From positions 62,001 to 126,000 of the forward strand of contig CAJBNH010000143.1 of NCBI GenBank assembly GCA_903955385.1: a DNA stretch of 64,000 nucleotides, read 5' to 3'. This document shows positions 36,457 through 44,349 of the stretch, piece by piece; position 1 is the first letter of the stretch, and each line of letters starts with the position of its first letter. The translations under genes were made by a program, and so were the position numbers. Below the pieces are notes generated by a model. The model was not told the origin of the DNA. It worked only from the letters and a program-made list of their open reading frames with translations, and did not search any database. The DNA comes from an uncultured Myxococcales bacterium (GTDB lineage Bacteria; Myxococcota_A; UBA9042).

Positions 36457-38835
36457 TCAGTCGTCGCGCGCCGCGAGACTTCTCAACTGCGTCTCCAGCT
36501 GCTTGATCTGCGTGACGTCGGTCAACGTGATCACCACGCCATCGATCACGTTGTCCCGGGTGCGGTAGGGCATGATGCGCACACGGTACCAGCGGTCGTC
36601 GTGGGTAGGCACGGTGACTTCACGGAACACGAGGGTCCGCAGCACTCCCTCGGCTTCATCGACGAGTTGCGGATAGTCGAGGTCTGTCGTCACGTGCCAG
36701 ATGGGTCGCCCGATGTCGCCCGGGATCAGCCGGAACACCTGGGTGGCGTAGGTAGTGAAGCGGCGTAGTTTCATGTCGTTGTCAAGGAACACAGTGGCGA
36801 TCTCGGTGCTGTTGAGCAGATTCGCCATGTCGTTCTGCACCTGGCTGAGGTTGTCCACCTTGGACTTCAGCTCTGCATTGATCGTCTGCAACTCTTCGTT
36901 GAGGGACTGCAGGATTTCTTTCGAGCTGGTCACCTCCTCGTTGGTCGACTGCAGCTCTTCATTGGTTGATTGAAGCTCTTCGATCGCAGCCTGCCGGCCC
37001 TCACGGGAGGTCTGCAGCGCATCCCTGGCGTGCTGCAGCTCTTGCATCAGTACGTTTTGCGACTCCGTCGCGATGCGCTTGCTCATCCGACGGCGTGCCG
37101 GTGGCGTGGGGACGTCCTTGAATACGACGATGACGCGTCCGCGAAGAGACGCGGGCTTCTCGATGGCTTGCACCACCACATTGACCAGCTGCGGGCCGCC
37201 GATTGCCCCCTCATTGGGGACAATGCTCAGGCCGCTCAAGACCACGGGCTGTCGGTCCCTCAGGGCCTTGCGGATCACGCCCGTCAGGGCCTCGCGCAGG
37301 CCGTCGCGCGCCATCGCGTGCAGATTCATGTTCGTCTTGCCGGCGGCAGGCTCGAGGTATTTGCCGGTGCGCCCGCTGATGTACAGGATGTCTCCGTCGC
37401 CATTGACCAGCACAGCGGCGGGAGCGAAGTTCTGCTGGATGAAATGATCGGTCAATTCCCCGAGGTTTTCGACGTGATCGCCGGTGGCCGCCCTCGCAAG
37501 CGAAGGGGGCATCGACAGCATCCCGGCGGGAAGCACCAGCTCGCGGGCGGTCAGCACCGGTTCGATCCGCCGGAAGAGGCGCGCTTGGCTGTTGACCGAC
37601 GCAAACAAGTGGCCATGGTTGCCAATCGACTCAGCGCTGCCGAGCAGCAGAAGGCCGTCGCGATTCAGCGAAAAGTGGAACAGCGGCAGCAGCCTCTCTT
37701 GCAGCTGGGGGTCCAGATAGATCAGCAGGTTACGGCAGGTCAGGATGTCCAGCTTGGTGATGGGCGGGTTGGAGATGATGTTGTGCGGCGCGAATACCAC
37801 CATGTCACGGATGTCTCTGCCGATGCGGTAGCCGCCCCCTTCTTCGGCGGTGAAGAAGCGCGCCAGCCGCCTGGCCGACATGTCGTCCGCGATCGTAGCC
37901 GGGTAGAACCCCTTGCGAGCCACGTCAATCGCGTCCGGATCCAGGTCGGTGGCGAAAATCCTTAGTGAATAGTCGGCCGACGGCTGCAGTCTCTCCAGAG
38001 TTTCGCGGAAGACCATGGCCAGCGAATAGGCCTCCTCGCCGGTCGAGCAGGCGGACACCCATGCGCGCACGGCCTTGCCACCGGGGTGTCGGGCCAGCAG
38101 CGACGGAAGTGCCTCGGACTGCAAGACGTCCCACACTTCAGCGTCGCGGAAGAATTCGATGGCACTGAGGACGTCGGCCATCGGAGGGGCCGCGCGCGGT
38201 CCCGCGAGGGTCAGGTGGCGCAGGTAGTCGGTGATCCGCCCCGGCATCGCCTCAGGAACGGCAATGATATCGGCGACGCTGGCCTCAATGGCGCTTTGGG
38301 GCATGCTGTCGGCCCGGGCGCTTGCGGGTTCCTGGACCAGCGTCAGCCCGGATTTCTCCCGGATGGCGCGCAGGCCGAAGACGCCGTCGGAGCCGATGCC
38401 CGAGAGGATGACGCCGATGGCGCGCTCGCGCCTGTCCTCGGCGAGAGTGCTCAGAAAATGGTCAATCGGTCGGCGAATCCCGTGCGGAGCGACCGGGTCG
38501 ATCAGACGGAGCTTGCCGTGGAGCAGCGACAGGTCGCGGTTGGGCGGGATGACGTACACGCAGTCTGGCAACACCGGCACGCCATCGCCGGCCTCGGTGA
38601 CGGTCATGCGGGTGTAGGGCCGCAGCAAGTCGGGCAGGGCACTCACATGGTCAGGAGACAGGTGCTGGATGACGACAAACGCCATGCCGCTGCCGACCGG
38701 GACGTGGGAGAAGAACTCCTCCAGCGCTTCGAGCCCGCCAGTGGAACAGCCGATGCCGACAACAGGGAAGCCCACCGCTGGTACTGCGACGTCGGCGGGG
38801 ACGGGAACGTGCCTTATGTTGCCAGATCTGGTCAT
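36457..38835 (-). CDS. CheB methylesterase / shortened CheR methyltransferase / PAS fusion
   Basis: 792 residues from the ATG at 38835; an upstream Met at 38916 adds 27 unconserved residues. CheB: GIGCSTGG (catalytic Ser31), VVIQHLSPDH (His) and LSGIGSDGVFGL (Asp) are all intact. CheR: the SAM-binding part is clear (SACSTGEEAYSLAMVF, ATDLDPDAI, LTCRNLLIYLDPQLQ), but the helical N-terminal CheR domain is missing; the sequence jumps from the CheB end to IEFFRDAEVWDVL. A coiled coil (AAIEELQSTNEELQSTNEE type) and one PAS domain (NLLNSTEIATVFLDNDMKLRR) complete it. There is no kinase domain. It probably modifies a receptor or scaffold; no chemoreceptor gene is in the window. Confidence 0.82.
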   Translation of the reverse strand: MTRSGNIRHVPVPADVAVPAVGFPVVGIGCSTGGLEALEEFFSHVPVGSGMAFVVIQHLSPDHVSALPDLLRPYTRMTVTEAGDGVPVLPDCVYVIPPNRDLSLLHGKLRLIDPVAPHGIRRPIDHFLSTLAEDRRERAIGVILSGIGSDGVFGLRAIREKSGLTLVQEPASARADSMPQSAIEASVADIIAVPEAMPGRITDYLRHLTLAGPRAAPPMADVLSAIEFFRDAEVWDVLQSEALPSLLARHPGGKAVRAWVSACSTGEEAYSLAMVFRETLERLQPSADYSLRIFATDLDPDAIDVARKGFYPATIADDMSARRLARFFTAEEGGGYRIGRDIRDMVVFAPHNIISNPPITKLDILTCRNLLIYLDPQLQERLLPLFHFSLNRDGLLLLGSAESIGNHGHLFASVNSQARLFRRIEPVLTARELVLPAGMLSMPPSLARAATGDHVENLGELTDHFIQQNFAPAAVLVNGDGDILYISGRTGKYLEPAAGKTNMNLHAMARDGLREALTGVIRKALRDRQPVVLSGLSIVPNEGAIGGPQLVNVVVQAIEKPASLRGRVIVVFKDVPTPPARRRMSKRIATESQNVLMQELQHARDALQTSREGRQAAIEELQSTNEELQSTNEEVTSSKEILQSLNEELQTINAELKSKVDNLSQVQNDMANLLNSTEIATVFLDNDMKLRRFTTYATQVFRLIPGDIGRPIWHVTTDLDYPQLVDEAEGVLRTLVFREVTVPTHDDRWYRVRIMPYRTRDNVIDGVVITLTDVTQIKQLETQLRSLAARDD

Positions 38836-38958
38836 CGGAGCCGCCGCCAGCCGGGTGGAGTCGCCTGCTGAACGCGCCGGAGCCTGCGCGCGGCGATCGC
38901 GAAGACCAAGCATCAACGGCAGGCGTAACTCTGCGAGAGTCTTCAGGCCTTGGTTCGG

Positions 38959-39357
38959 CTATCTCCGTTCTTCCAGCAACTTGGCTGCGGCAGACGAGCC
39001 CTTTTCGCGCGCCACATCGGCCGGCGTCTTCCCTTCAGCGTTCTTCTGCGTCGGGTCGGCGCCCATGTTCAGCAGCAGCAGCGTCGTGTCGGCCATGTCG
39101 CGCTCGGCAGCAATGTGCAGGGGCGTGCGTCCCTTTGCGTCACGGGCGTTGGCGAGCTCTGGCTGGGCCTTGATGCACTCGATGACGCGCGTCATGTCGC
39201 CCTGTCCCACCGCCAGAAACACGTCGTCGGCGGTCAGGGCAGCCTTCTCTTGCTGGTCAAGGACGAACAACGTCAGTGCGATACCGCCGATCAGGGCGGC
39301 GCTGATGGCGAGACCGAGCACAAACTGCGCCGGTGTGAGTCGTCGAATGAGCATCAT
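38959..39357 (-). CDS. Membrane-anchored ankyrin-repeat protein
   Basis: 132 residues. One N-terminal membrane segment (FVLGLAISAALIGGIALTLFVL) anchors the protein, probably with the rest in the periplasm. Residues ~42-130 are about three ankyrin repeats; the clearest is DAKGRTPLHIAAERDMADTT, followed by NAEGKTPADVAREKG. Ankyrin repeats bind protein partners. It is on the same strand as, and between, the CheB/CheR fusion and a histidine kinase, with gaps of 120-150 bases on each side. The first two codons are both ATG, so the start is 39357 or 39354. Confidence 0.7.
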   Translation of the reverse strand: MMLIRRLTPAQFVLGLAISAALIGGIALTLFVLDQQEKAALTADDVFLAVGQGDMTRVIECIKAQPELANARDAKGRTPLHIAAERDMADTTLLLLNMGADPTQKNAEGKTPADVAREKGSSAAAKLLEERR

Positions 39358-39508
39358 CGCCCCCCAAGGTGGGAAAAGGTCGCCGTGGCGGCGTCAGGGC
39401 ACAGACAAATACAAGCGCACCTCGCACGGTGCAAGCCGTGTACGCCGCAGCCAACTGAGCGTCAAGCGGCGGGTTTCGTGAGGCGGCTCAGGAAAAGCGC
39501 CAGCGCCA

Positions 39509-40561
39509 TCAGCTCCGGGCCGCAGACGTGACCCGGGTGGTGCCTTGGCGAGCGCCGAATACGGTCTTCGCGCCGGTGTGGCCGGCGTTGCTTGACGCTG
39601 TGACCGGCAGTCGGATGCGAAATGCCGTGCCACGGCCGGGCTCGCTCTCGACGTCGATTTGACCACCGTGGCGGTCGATGATGCGGCGCACCGTGTCGAG
39701 TCCCAGCCCTTGGCCGCTCGCCTTGGTGGTGTAAAACCGGGCAAACATGAGCTTCTGCTGCAGGGGCGAGAGTCCCCTGCCGCTGTCCCGGACATCGATG
39801 ACGACGGCGCCGTCCTCAGCCCAGGCCCGTATCCGAATCGTGCCGTGTCCGTCGATGGCGTCGATCGCGTTCAGCACCAGATTGACCAGCGCCTGCACCA
39901 GCAGGGAAGGATACCCCAACAGCGGCGGCAACGGCTTGGCCTCAAACGCGATTCCGATGCGCCCTGCAACCATCCCGGCCGTCAGCCGCAGCGTCTGCGC
40001 CACGCACGCGTGGACATCCAGCGGCTCCATTTCCGTGACATTGCTCGAAGCCAGCACCGTCGCGTCGCGAAACACCAGTCGGGCTTGGCCGATGGCCTCC
40101 CGCAGGGCGACGACGCCGCGGTCGAAGCGATCGACGTCGCCCGCGCAGCCGGCCAGGGCCTCACCGGCCGCCCCCTGACTCGCCAGCACGCGCTCACGCA
40201 TGGCGCGCCAGTCCTCGCCCACGGCATCACCGTAGTACGTCAAGCACAACAAGGCGTTGCCAAATTCGTGAAGCATCGTCGCCGCGATCTCATGGACCGC
40301 ACAGAATCGCTCCGGTGCCTCCGCAACGGCCTCCGTGAGGTCCAGCGTCGAGCGGCCGGTCCGACGCCCGTCCAACCGCAGCCGCCGCAGACGGTCGAGC
40401 CCCAAGGGCGACGGGATGTCCGCGTTGCGGGTGACCTTGTCGGCCCGGCGGTTCGGGGCGGGCGCAGCGGCCGGTCGGTGGCGCAGGGGTTGCGGAGGTC
40501 TGGAGCGCAGCAACCTCGACTTCGGGGTGAAGCTGCTGCGTGGACCGGTGGAATTCATCAT
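39509..40561 (-). CDS. Sensor histidine kinase lacking a clear input domain
   Basis: 350 residues from the ATG at 40561; upstream frame is Pro/Arg-rich and not credible. Residues ~1-75 are a basic, disordered leader. A HisKA-like helical hairpin follows with candidate phospho-acceptor in MLHEFGNALL. The HATPase domain is clear: QALVNLVLNAIDA (N box), DVRDSGRGLSP (G1) and SGQGLGLDTVRRI (G2). The class resembles NtrB/PAS-less cytoplasmic kinases that act on NtrC-type regulators. It is divergent from the gas vesicle gvpH gene with 425 bases between, so it may share control with, or act on, the sigma-54 activator at 46767-48176; that link is inference. Confidence 0.75.
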   Translation of the reverse strand: MMNSTGPRSSFTPKSRLLRSRPPQPLRHRPAAAPAPNRRADKVTRNADIPSPLGLDRLRRLRLDGRRTGRSTLDLTEAVAEAPERFCAVHEIAATMLHEFGNALLCLTYYGDAVGEDWRAMRERVLASQGAAGEALAGCAGDVDRFDRGVVALREAIGQARLVFRDATVLASSNVTEMEPLDVHACVAQTLRLTAGMVAGRIGIAFEAKPLPPLLGYPSLLVQALVNLVLNAIDAIDGHGTIRIRAWAEDGAVVIDVRDSGRGLSPLQQKLMFARFYTTKASGQGLGLDTVRRIIDRHGGQIDVESEPGRGTAFRIRLPVTASSNAGHTGAKTVFGARQGTTRVTSAARS

Positions 40562-40986
40562 GGTGTGTCCGTGGTTGTCGGCGGTGACGTGTGTTGGGGC
40601 AGGTGGCGTCGGAGGTGGCGCCGGTTGTCCCCCTGCATGGTCCGGTGCAAGGGCCGTGCCGCGGCGAGGCGGCAGGTCTGCCCGCACCGCATTCAGGAAG
40701 CTGCGGTGCGTCGCGGACGTGCGGGGTCTGGCTGGGTGGGAAGGCGGTACAGGGAATCGACTCCCGGTGGGCAGGAACTGGCGGCCCTGCGGCTGCGGCG
40801 AGGCGGGGTCGCTTGGGCCAGTACCGTCGTCAACCCGCGGGCTTGGCTCGTGCAGTCGGCCGCGGCACGCAACTTGCACCCCACTTTGCTTGCAGATTCC
40901 CAAACGGGCGGCATCGCACCGGAGAGCCCTCCTGCGACAATGACCTTCTGGACGCCGAACCCATCGGAACGGCTCAGGATTGCACC
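40562..40986. other. Divergent intergenic region upstream of the gas vesicle cluster
   Basis: 425 bases between the histidine kinase (leftward) and gvpH (rightward). It holds a sigma-54-type promoter at 40863-40878. No coding frame is convincing. The unusually long gap leaves ~300 bases upstream of the promoter for activator sites; a loose dyad GGGA-ATCGAC-TCCC lies at about 40752-40765, but no repeated operator was confirmed. Confidence 0.55.
40863..40878 (+). promoter_or_regulatory. Sigma-54 (RpoN) -24/-12 promoter for the gvpH operon
   Basis: CGGCACGCAACTTGCA matches the -24/-12 consensus TGGCACG-N4-TTGCA at all but the first position. The invariant GG (40864-40865) and GC (40876-40877) have the required 12-base offset. 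Transcription would start near 40889, leaving a leader of ~98 bases before gvpH. An NtrC-type activator is encoded in the same cluster. Confidence 0.75.
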
Positions 40987-41523
40987 ATGGCACGACGAAC
41001 GGACAAGGGCACTGAGTCATCCAAGGTTTCGGACGGCGTCGGCGGCCTGCTGCGCGGGCTGGGCACGCTGGTCGACTTGGTCAGCAAGCTGACGGAAGAG
41101 GGGCAAGAGCTTCACCGCAGCGGCGAGCTGGGGAACGACAAGAAGGGCTTCAAGGCGGTGTACGGCGTGTCGGTCCGGCTGGGTGAGGGCGGCAAGCCGG
41201 AAGTGCAGCCCTTCGGCAACGTGCAGGCGGCCAAGCCGGGCGCTGCCGTGGACGACGTGCGCGAGCCCATGACCGATGTGTTCGACGAGACCGATCATGT
41301 CGTCGTCGTGGCCGAGATGCCGGGTGTCGAGGCTGGCGACGTCCACTTCGAGGTGGATGGCGACGTGCTGGCGCTGCGGGCCGCGCGCGGTGACCGCCGC
41401 TATGACAAGGAGTTGGTCCTGCCCGCGGACGTGGACGCCAGCGCGGCGTCGGTCTCGTTTCGCAACGGCATTTTGGAGCTGCGGCTGCCCAAGAGGTCGG
41501 GCGGCCAGAAGGAGCCCAAGTGA
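40987..41523 (+). CDS. gvpH: Hsp20-family gas vesicle protein GvpH
   Basis: 178 residues. Residues ~1-80 carry the GvpH-type leader (GGLLRGLGTLVDLVSKL, then KGFKAVYGVSVRLGEGG). Residues ~85-170 are an alpha-crystallin domain (VREPMTDVFDETDHVVVVAE, MPGVEAGDVHFEVDGDVLAL) ending with VSFRNGILELRLPK, the IxI-like strand. GvpH-type small heat-shock proteins act as chaperones for gas vesicle subunits before assembly. It is the first gene after the sigma-54 promoter. Its stop overlaps the GTG of the next gene (GTGA at 41520), so translation is coupled. Confidence 0.85.
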   Translation: MARRTDKGTESSKVSDGVGGLLRGLGTLVDLVSKLTEEGQELHRSGELGNDKKGFKAVYGVSVRLGEGGKPEVQPFGNVQAAKPGAAVDDVREPMTDVFDETDHVVVVAEMPGVEAGDVHFEVDGDVLALRAARGDRRYDKELVLPADVDASAASVSFRNGILELRLPKRSGGQKEPK

Positions 41524-42350
41524 CCACAAGCAGGGGGGAGGTTGCGGAGGGCGCACGCGGAGGCCGGGCTTTGTGCCTCTACGGCATCATCCCCGGTGCG
41601 CGGGTCGGTCCTTGGCTGACGGACGCCGGGCTACAGCCAGTTCTGTACGCGGACCTTTGCGCGGTGGTCGAGCCTGCCACTCCCGAAGCCCAGCAGCTGC
41701 AGGGGGAAGGCGTCATCGACGACCTGGCGGCCGTGGCCGGACTTGCGGCGCGGCACATCGCGGTGCTGGAGCACGTGATGCAGTTCAGCGCCGTTGTTCC
41801 CACGCGGATTGGCGCGGTCTTCTCGTCGGTTGCAGCGATCGCAGAGACGCTGGCAAGCGAGGAGAGCCGATTTCGCGACCTGCTGGAACGCTTCGAAGGT
41901 CACGAGGAATGGGCCATCCACCTGCAGGTCGACCGGCCTCGGCTCGAGGCGCAAGTGGGCGCCCGCGATGCAGAGCTCGAGCGGTTGGCCGCCGCGATTG
42001 CGGCCGCTGGTCCGGGCATGGCCTACATGCACGCCCGCCTGCACGACGCGCGCGTGGACGCCTTGGTCACCGAGCGGATCGACCAGGCCTCTGACGGTGT
42101 GTTTGACCGCGTCGAGGGCCTTGCCAGTGAGCTGGTGCTGCTGCCCAGCCGCGCGGGTCCAGCCGACGGACCCACCGCCGTGATGTCGGCGGCAACGCTG
42201 ATCGCGACGACGGCGCGCGACCCATTTTGCGAGCAGCTGCGGGTCGTTGCGCTTGAACTCGAGGAAGAGGGCTTCACGCTCGAGTGGACCGGCCCGTGGC
42301 CGGCGTACAGCTTCTGCAACGACCTCTCTGAAGGAGGCGAGGGGGCATGA
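41520..42350 (+). CDS. gvpF/L: Gas vesicle GvpF/GvpL family protein, copy 1
   Basis: 276 residues from a GTG that overlaps the gvpH stop. It begins the domain with LCLYGIIPGA, then ADLCAVVEP, ARHIAVLEHVMQFSAVVPTR and IGAVFSSVAAI, which follow the GvpF/GvpL pattern (Y-N-terminal strand, H...L, V-P-x-R/F-G-x-x-F). The C-terminus GFTLEWTGPWPAYSFC is the family's conserved ending. GvpF/L proteins are accessory assembly proteins, found at the growing vesicle or bound to GvpA monomers. The end overlaps the next start by an ATGA. Confidence 0.85.
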   Translation: MTTSRGEVAEGARGGRALCLYGIIPGARVGPWLTDAGLQPVLYADLCAVVEPATPEAQQLQGEGVIDDLAAVAGLAARHIAVLEHVMQFSAVVPTRIGAVFSSVAAIAETLASEESRFRDLLERFEGHEEWAIHLQVDRPRLEAQVGARDAELERLAAAIAAAGPGMAYMHARLHDARVDALVTERIDQASDGVFDRVEGLASELVLLPSRAGPADGPTAVMSAATLIATTARDPFCEQLRVVALELEEEGFTLEWTGPWPAYSFCNDLSEGGEGA

Positions 42351-42970
42351 ACCGCGTGTCGACCAAGCCGGGTTGGGCGGTGCACGGGGTGGTCCCGTTC
42401 GCGGGCGGGTCTGCCCCCCGCTTGCGCGCGTCCCCTCACGTGCAGGCCGTGGCATTCGGTGCGCTGGCGGCTTTGGTCTCGGAGCCGCGGGAGGAATCCC
42501 CTGTCGACCGGGCCCTGCGCCATGACCGCATCGTCCACCGAGCGATCCTGCGGCACGGTTCTGTCGTCCCTTTCCGCGCCGGAACGGTGCTGGAATCCGT
42601 CGAGGCGGTCGTCCAGCTGCTCGACACCAACACGGGCCTGATGTTGCTGCAGCTCGCGCGCTTTGCCCAACGGGTCGAGATGGGATTGAAGGCGGCCCTA
42701 GATCCGGCGGTGACGACCGCGATGGACCGGCAGCTGTTCGACCATTGGGTGGCGAGGACGCTGAGCCCGATGGCGGATGAGCGACGTGAGCACGTGAAGG
42801 ACGTCGGCAGCGCGGCGATCTTCGACGCAGTGTATCTGATGCGTCTGGAGCGGGTGACCGATTTTTGTGCGGCGGTGCGGGAGGGGCGAGGTCGTCATCC
42901 GTCGGTGCCCGTCGTCGTGACCGGTCCGTGGGCTCCCTACAGCTTTTGTGAATTTGCGCTCTCTGTCTGA
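42347..42970 (+). CDS. gvpF/L: Gas vesicle GvpF/GvpL family protein, copy 2 (short)
   Basis: 207 residues, starting in an ATGA overlap with copy 1. Shorter than typical members (~240-280): the N-terminal domain is reduced (WAVHGVVPFAGGSAPRLRA). The core DRIVHRAILRHGSVVPFRAG and GTVLESVEAVVQLLDT corresponds to the H...V-P-F-R-x-G-T-V pattern of the family. The ending VVVTGPWAPYSFCEFAL is the conserved GPWxPYSF tail. It probably pairs with copy 1 in assembly. Confidence 0.82.
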   Translation: MNRVSTKPGWAVHGVVPFAGGSAPRLRASPHVQAVAFGALAALVSEPREESPVDRALRHDRIVHRAILRHGSVVPFRAGTVLESVEAVVQLLDTNTGLMLLQLARFAQRVEMGLKAALDPAVTTAMDRQLFDHWVARTLSPMADERREHVKDVGSAAIFDAVYLMRLERVTDFCAAVREGRGRHPSVPVVVTGPWAPYSFCEFALSV

Positions 42971-42994
42971 GCACAGGGCGACAAGGGAATGGTC

Positions 42995-43699
42995 ATGAAG
43001 AGCCTGGAAACGGTCGATGAGCTCGTCTACGGCCTGCGCGACTGCCTCACGGTCATCTCGACGCACGCGCAGGTGTTGTTGGCGCAGCAAAGCCACCGGG
43101 ACGGAACCGCCGACGGACTGACCGCCATCCACCAGGCGGCGGAACGGGCGGCGGCCTTGCTGCACGGTGATGCCCACGCCCGACGCAGCGCAGGAAGCGT
43201 CCCCGGCGGACGCGGGTGCGGTCGCCTCAGAGGCCACGAGCCCCAGGAAGCGCCGATGATCGCCACAAGGCACCCGGCGAGTCAGCCCAAGACCAAGCCG
43301 CCGACGCCGATGGCCGTCCTTGCCGTGCCCGATTCTCCGGCGCGGTCGCTGCTTGCCAAGGTCCTGCAAGGGGAGGGGCTGGACGTCATCCTCGTCAGTG
43401 ACGTCTCAGTGGCCGTAGAGATGGCTCGGGTGACGCAGCCTGAGCTGCTGATGATGGATGTCCTGCTGCCGTCGGTGTCGGGCACGGCGGCGCTGGTGCG
43501 TCTGCGCGAGGTTGGCCTTGCCGCCCGCACCATCGTTTTGACCGCTTCCGGGTCCACCCGCGCTGCTCGCGTGGCCATGTCCTTGGGCGTCGGTGGGTTG
43601 CTGGCCAAGCCGTTCAGTCTCGAGGCGCTGGTGGGCGCCATCTGCAGCGCCCGTGTCGAGAAGAGCTGGGCTGCAATGGAGGCGGGATGCGGACGCTAG
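42995..43699 (+). CDS. Receiver-domain protein with a HisKA-like N-terminal hairpin (possibly two genes)
   Basis: The continuous frame gives 234 residues from the ATG at 42995, six bases after AAGGGA. Residues ~1-60 (YGLRDCLTVISTHAQVLLAQ) look like a HisKA-type helix pair without a phospho-acceptor His. The last ~140 residues are a receiver: LMMDVLLPSVSG (phospho-Asp), VLTASGS and LLAKPFS (Lys). The joining segment (RRSAGSVPGGRGCGRLRG) has odd composition. In the +1 frame the same bases read TPDAAQEASPADAGAVASEA and stop in an ATGA at 43256-43259. A good AGGAA site precedes that ATG. The likely real layout is two genes with a frameshift near 43165-43185. The receiver overlaps the next gene by 13 bases. 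Confidence 0.65.
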   Translation: MKSLETVDELVYGLRDCLTVISTHAQVLLAQQSHRDGTADGLTAIHQAAERAAALLHGDAHARRSAGSVPGGRGCGRLRGHEPQEAPMIATRHPASQPKTKPPTPMAVLAVPDSPARSLLAKVLQGEGLDVILVSDVSVAVEMARVTQPELLMMDVLLPSVSGTAALVRLREVGLAARTIVLTASGSTRAARVAMSLGVGGLLAKPFSLEALVGAICSARVEKSWAAMEAGCGR

Positions 43700-44349
43700 T
43701 CCACGTGCCGATCATCCACTCGGAAGCGGACTTGGGGAGCCTGGCGCCCCGACTCGCGAGCGAGCTGGTCGGCCGCTTGGGCCACGACGCTTGGGCCACT
43801 CGTAACGCCACGGTCGATACGATGTGGGCGGACATCCAGACGCGCGTGCTGTCCCTGCCGTTGGACTGGTCGACCGTGCGCCTGTTCCAGGACGGGCTGC
43901 CGGTGTTTGGCCGCGAGCGAGACCTGGTCGAGGACCTCGCCAACAAGGGCAGTCGCAATCACCAGCTGCTGATGACGTGCATCGGCCGCGGCGCCACGTT
44001 GACCGGCACCGAGGACCCCGCCCTGCTGGTGCGCGAGTACAACCGGATCGGCCGACTGCTGACCGCCAGCAGCGAAGGGCTGTCCGATCAGGATGCAGCG
44101 GCCCTTGTGCAAGAAGGCCATGACCTGCTTGCCGCCCGCGACAAGTTCATGGCGCAACGCATCGACGCCACGACCGGTCCCCACGAGACCGCTCTGCTGT
44201 TTGTGGGGCTGATGCACGAAGTCGACCAGCAGCTGCAAGACTCGTTCGAGATCGTCGACCTGCTGGCCAGCTTGCCCCTGAACGCAGAACCGGAAAGACA
44301 AATCCAGGAAGGCCATGACCATGAAAAGCAACGCAAGCAAGCCCGCTGA
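43687..44349 (+). CDS. Unknown protein of the gas vesicle operon
   Basis: 220 residues, soluble, starting 13 bases before the end of the receiver gene. The N-terminus is alpha/beta (LVHVPIIHSEADLGSLAPRL), and the middle has GLPVFGRERDLVEDLANKGSRNHQLLMTC and GATLTGTEDPALLVREYNRI. The second half is helical. It recalls a conserved hypothetical family of alpha/beta proteins, but no function can be given. Its tight overlaps with the receiver gene and the CDC48-like ATPase imply a role with them in vesicle assembly or its control. Its C-terminal tail is Glu/Lys/Arg-rich. Confidence 0.6.
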   Translation: MRTLVHVPIIHSEADLGSLAPRLASELVGRLGHDAWATRNATVDTMWADIQTRVLSLPLDWSTVRLFQDGLPVFGRERDLVEDLANKGSRNHQLLMTCIGRGATLTGTEDPALLVREYNRIGRLLTASSEGLSDQDAAALVQEGHDLLAARDKFMAQRIDATTGPHETALLFVGLMHEVDQQLQDSFEIVDLLASLPLNAEPERQIQEGHDHEKQRKQAR

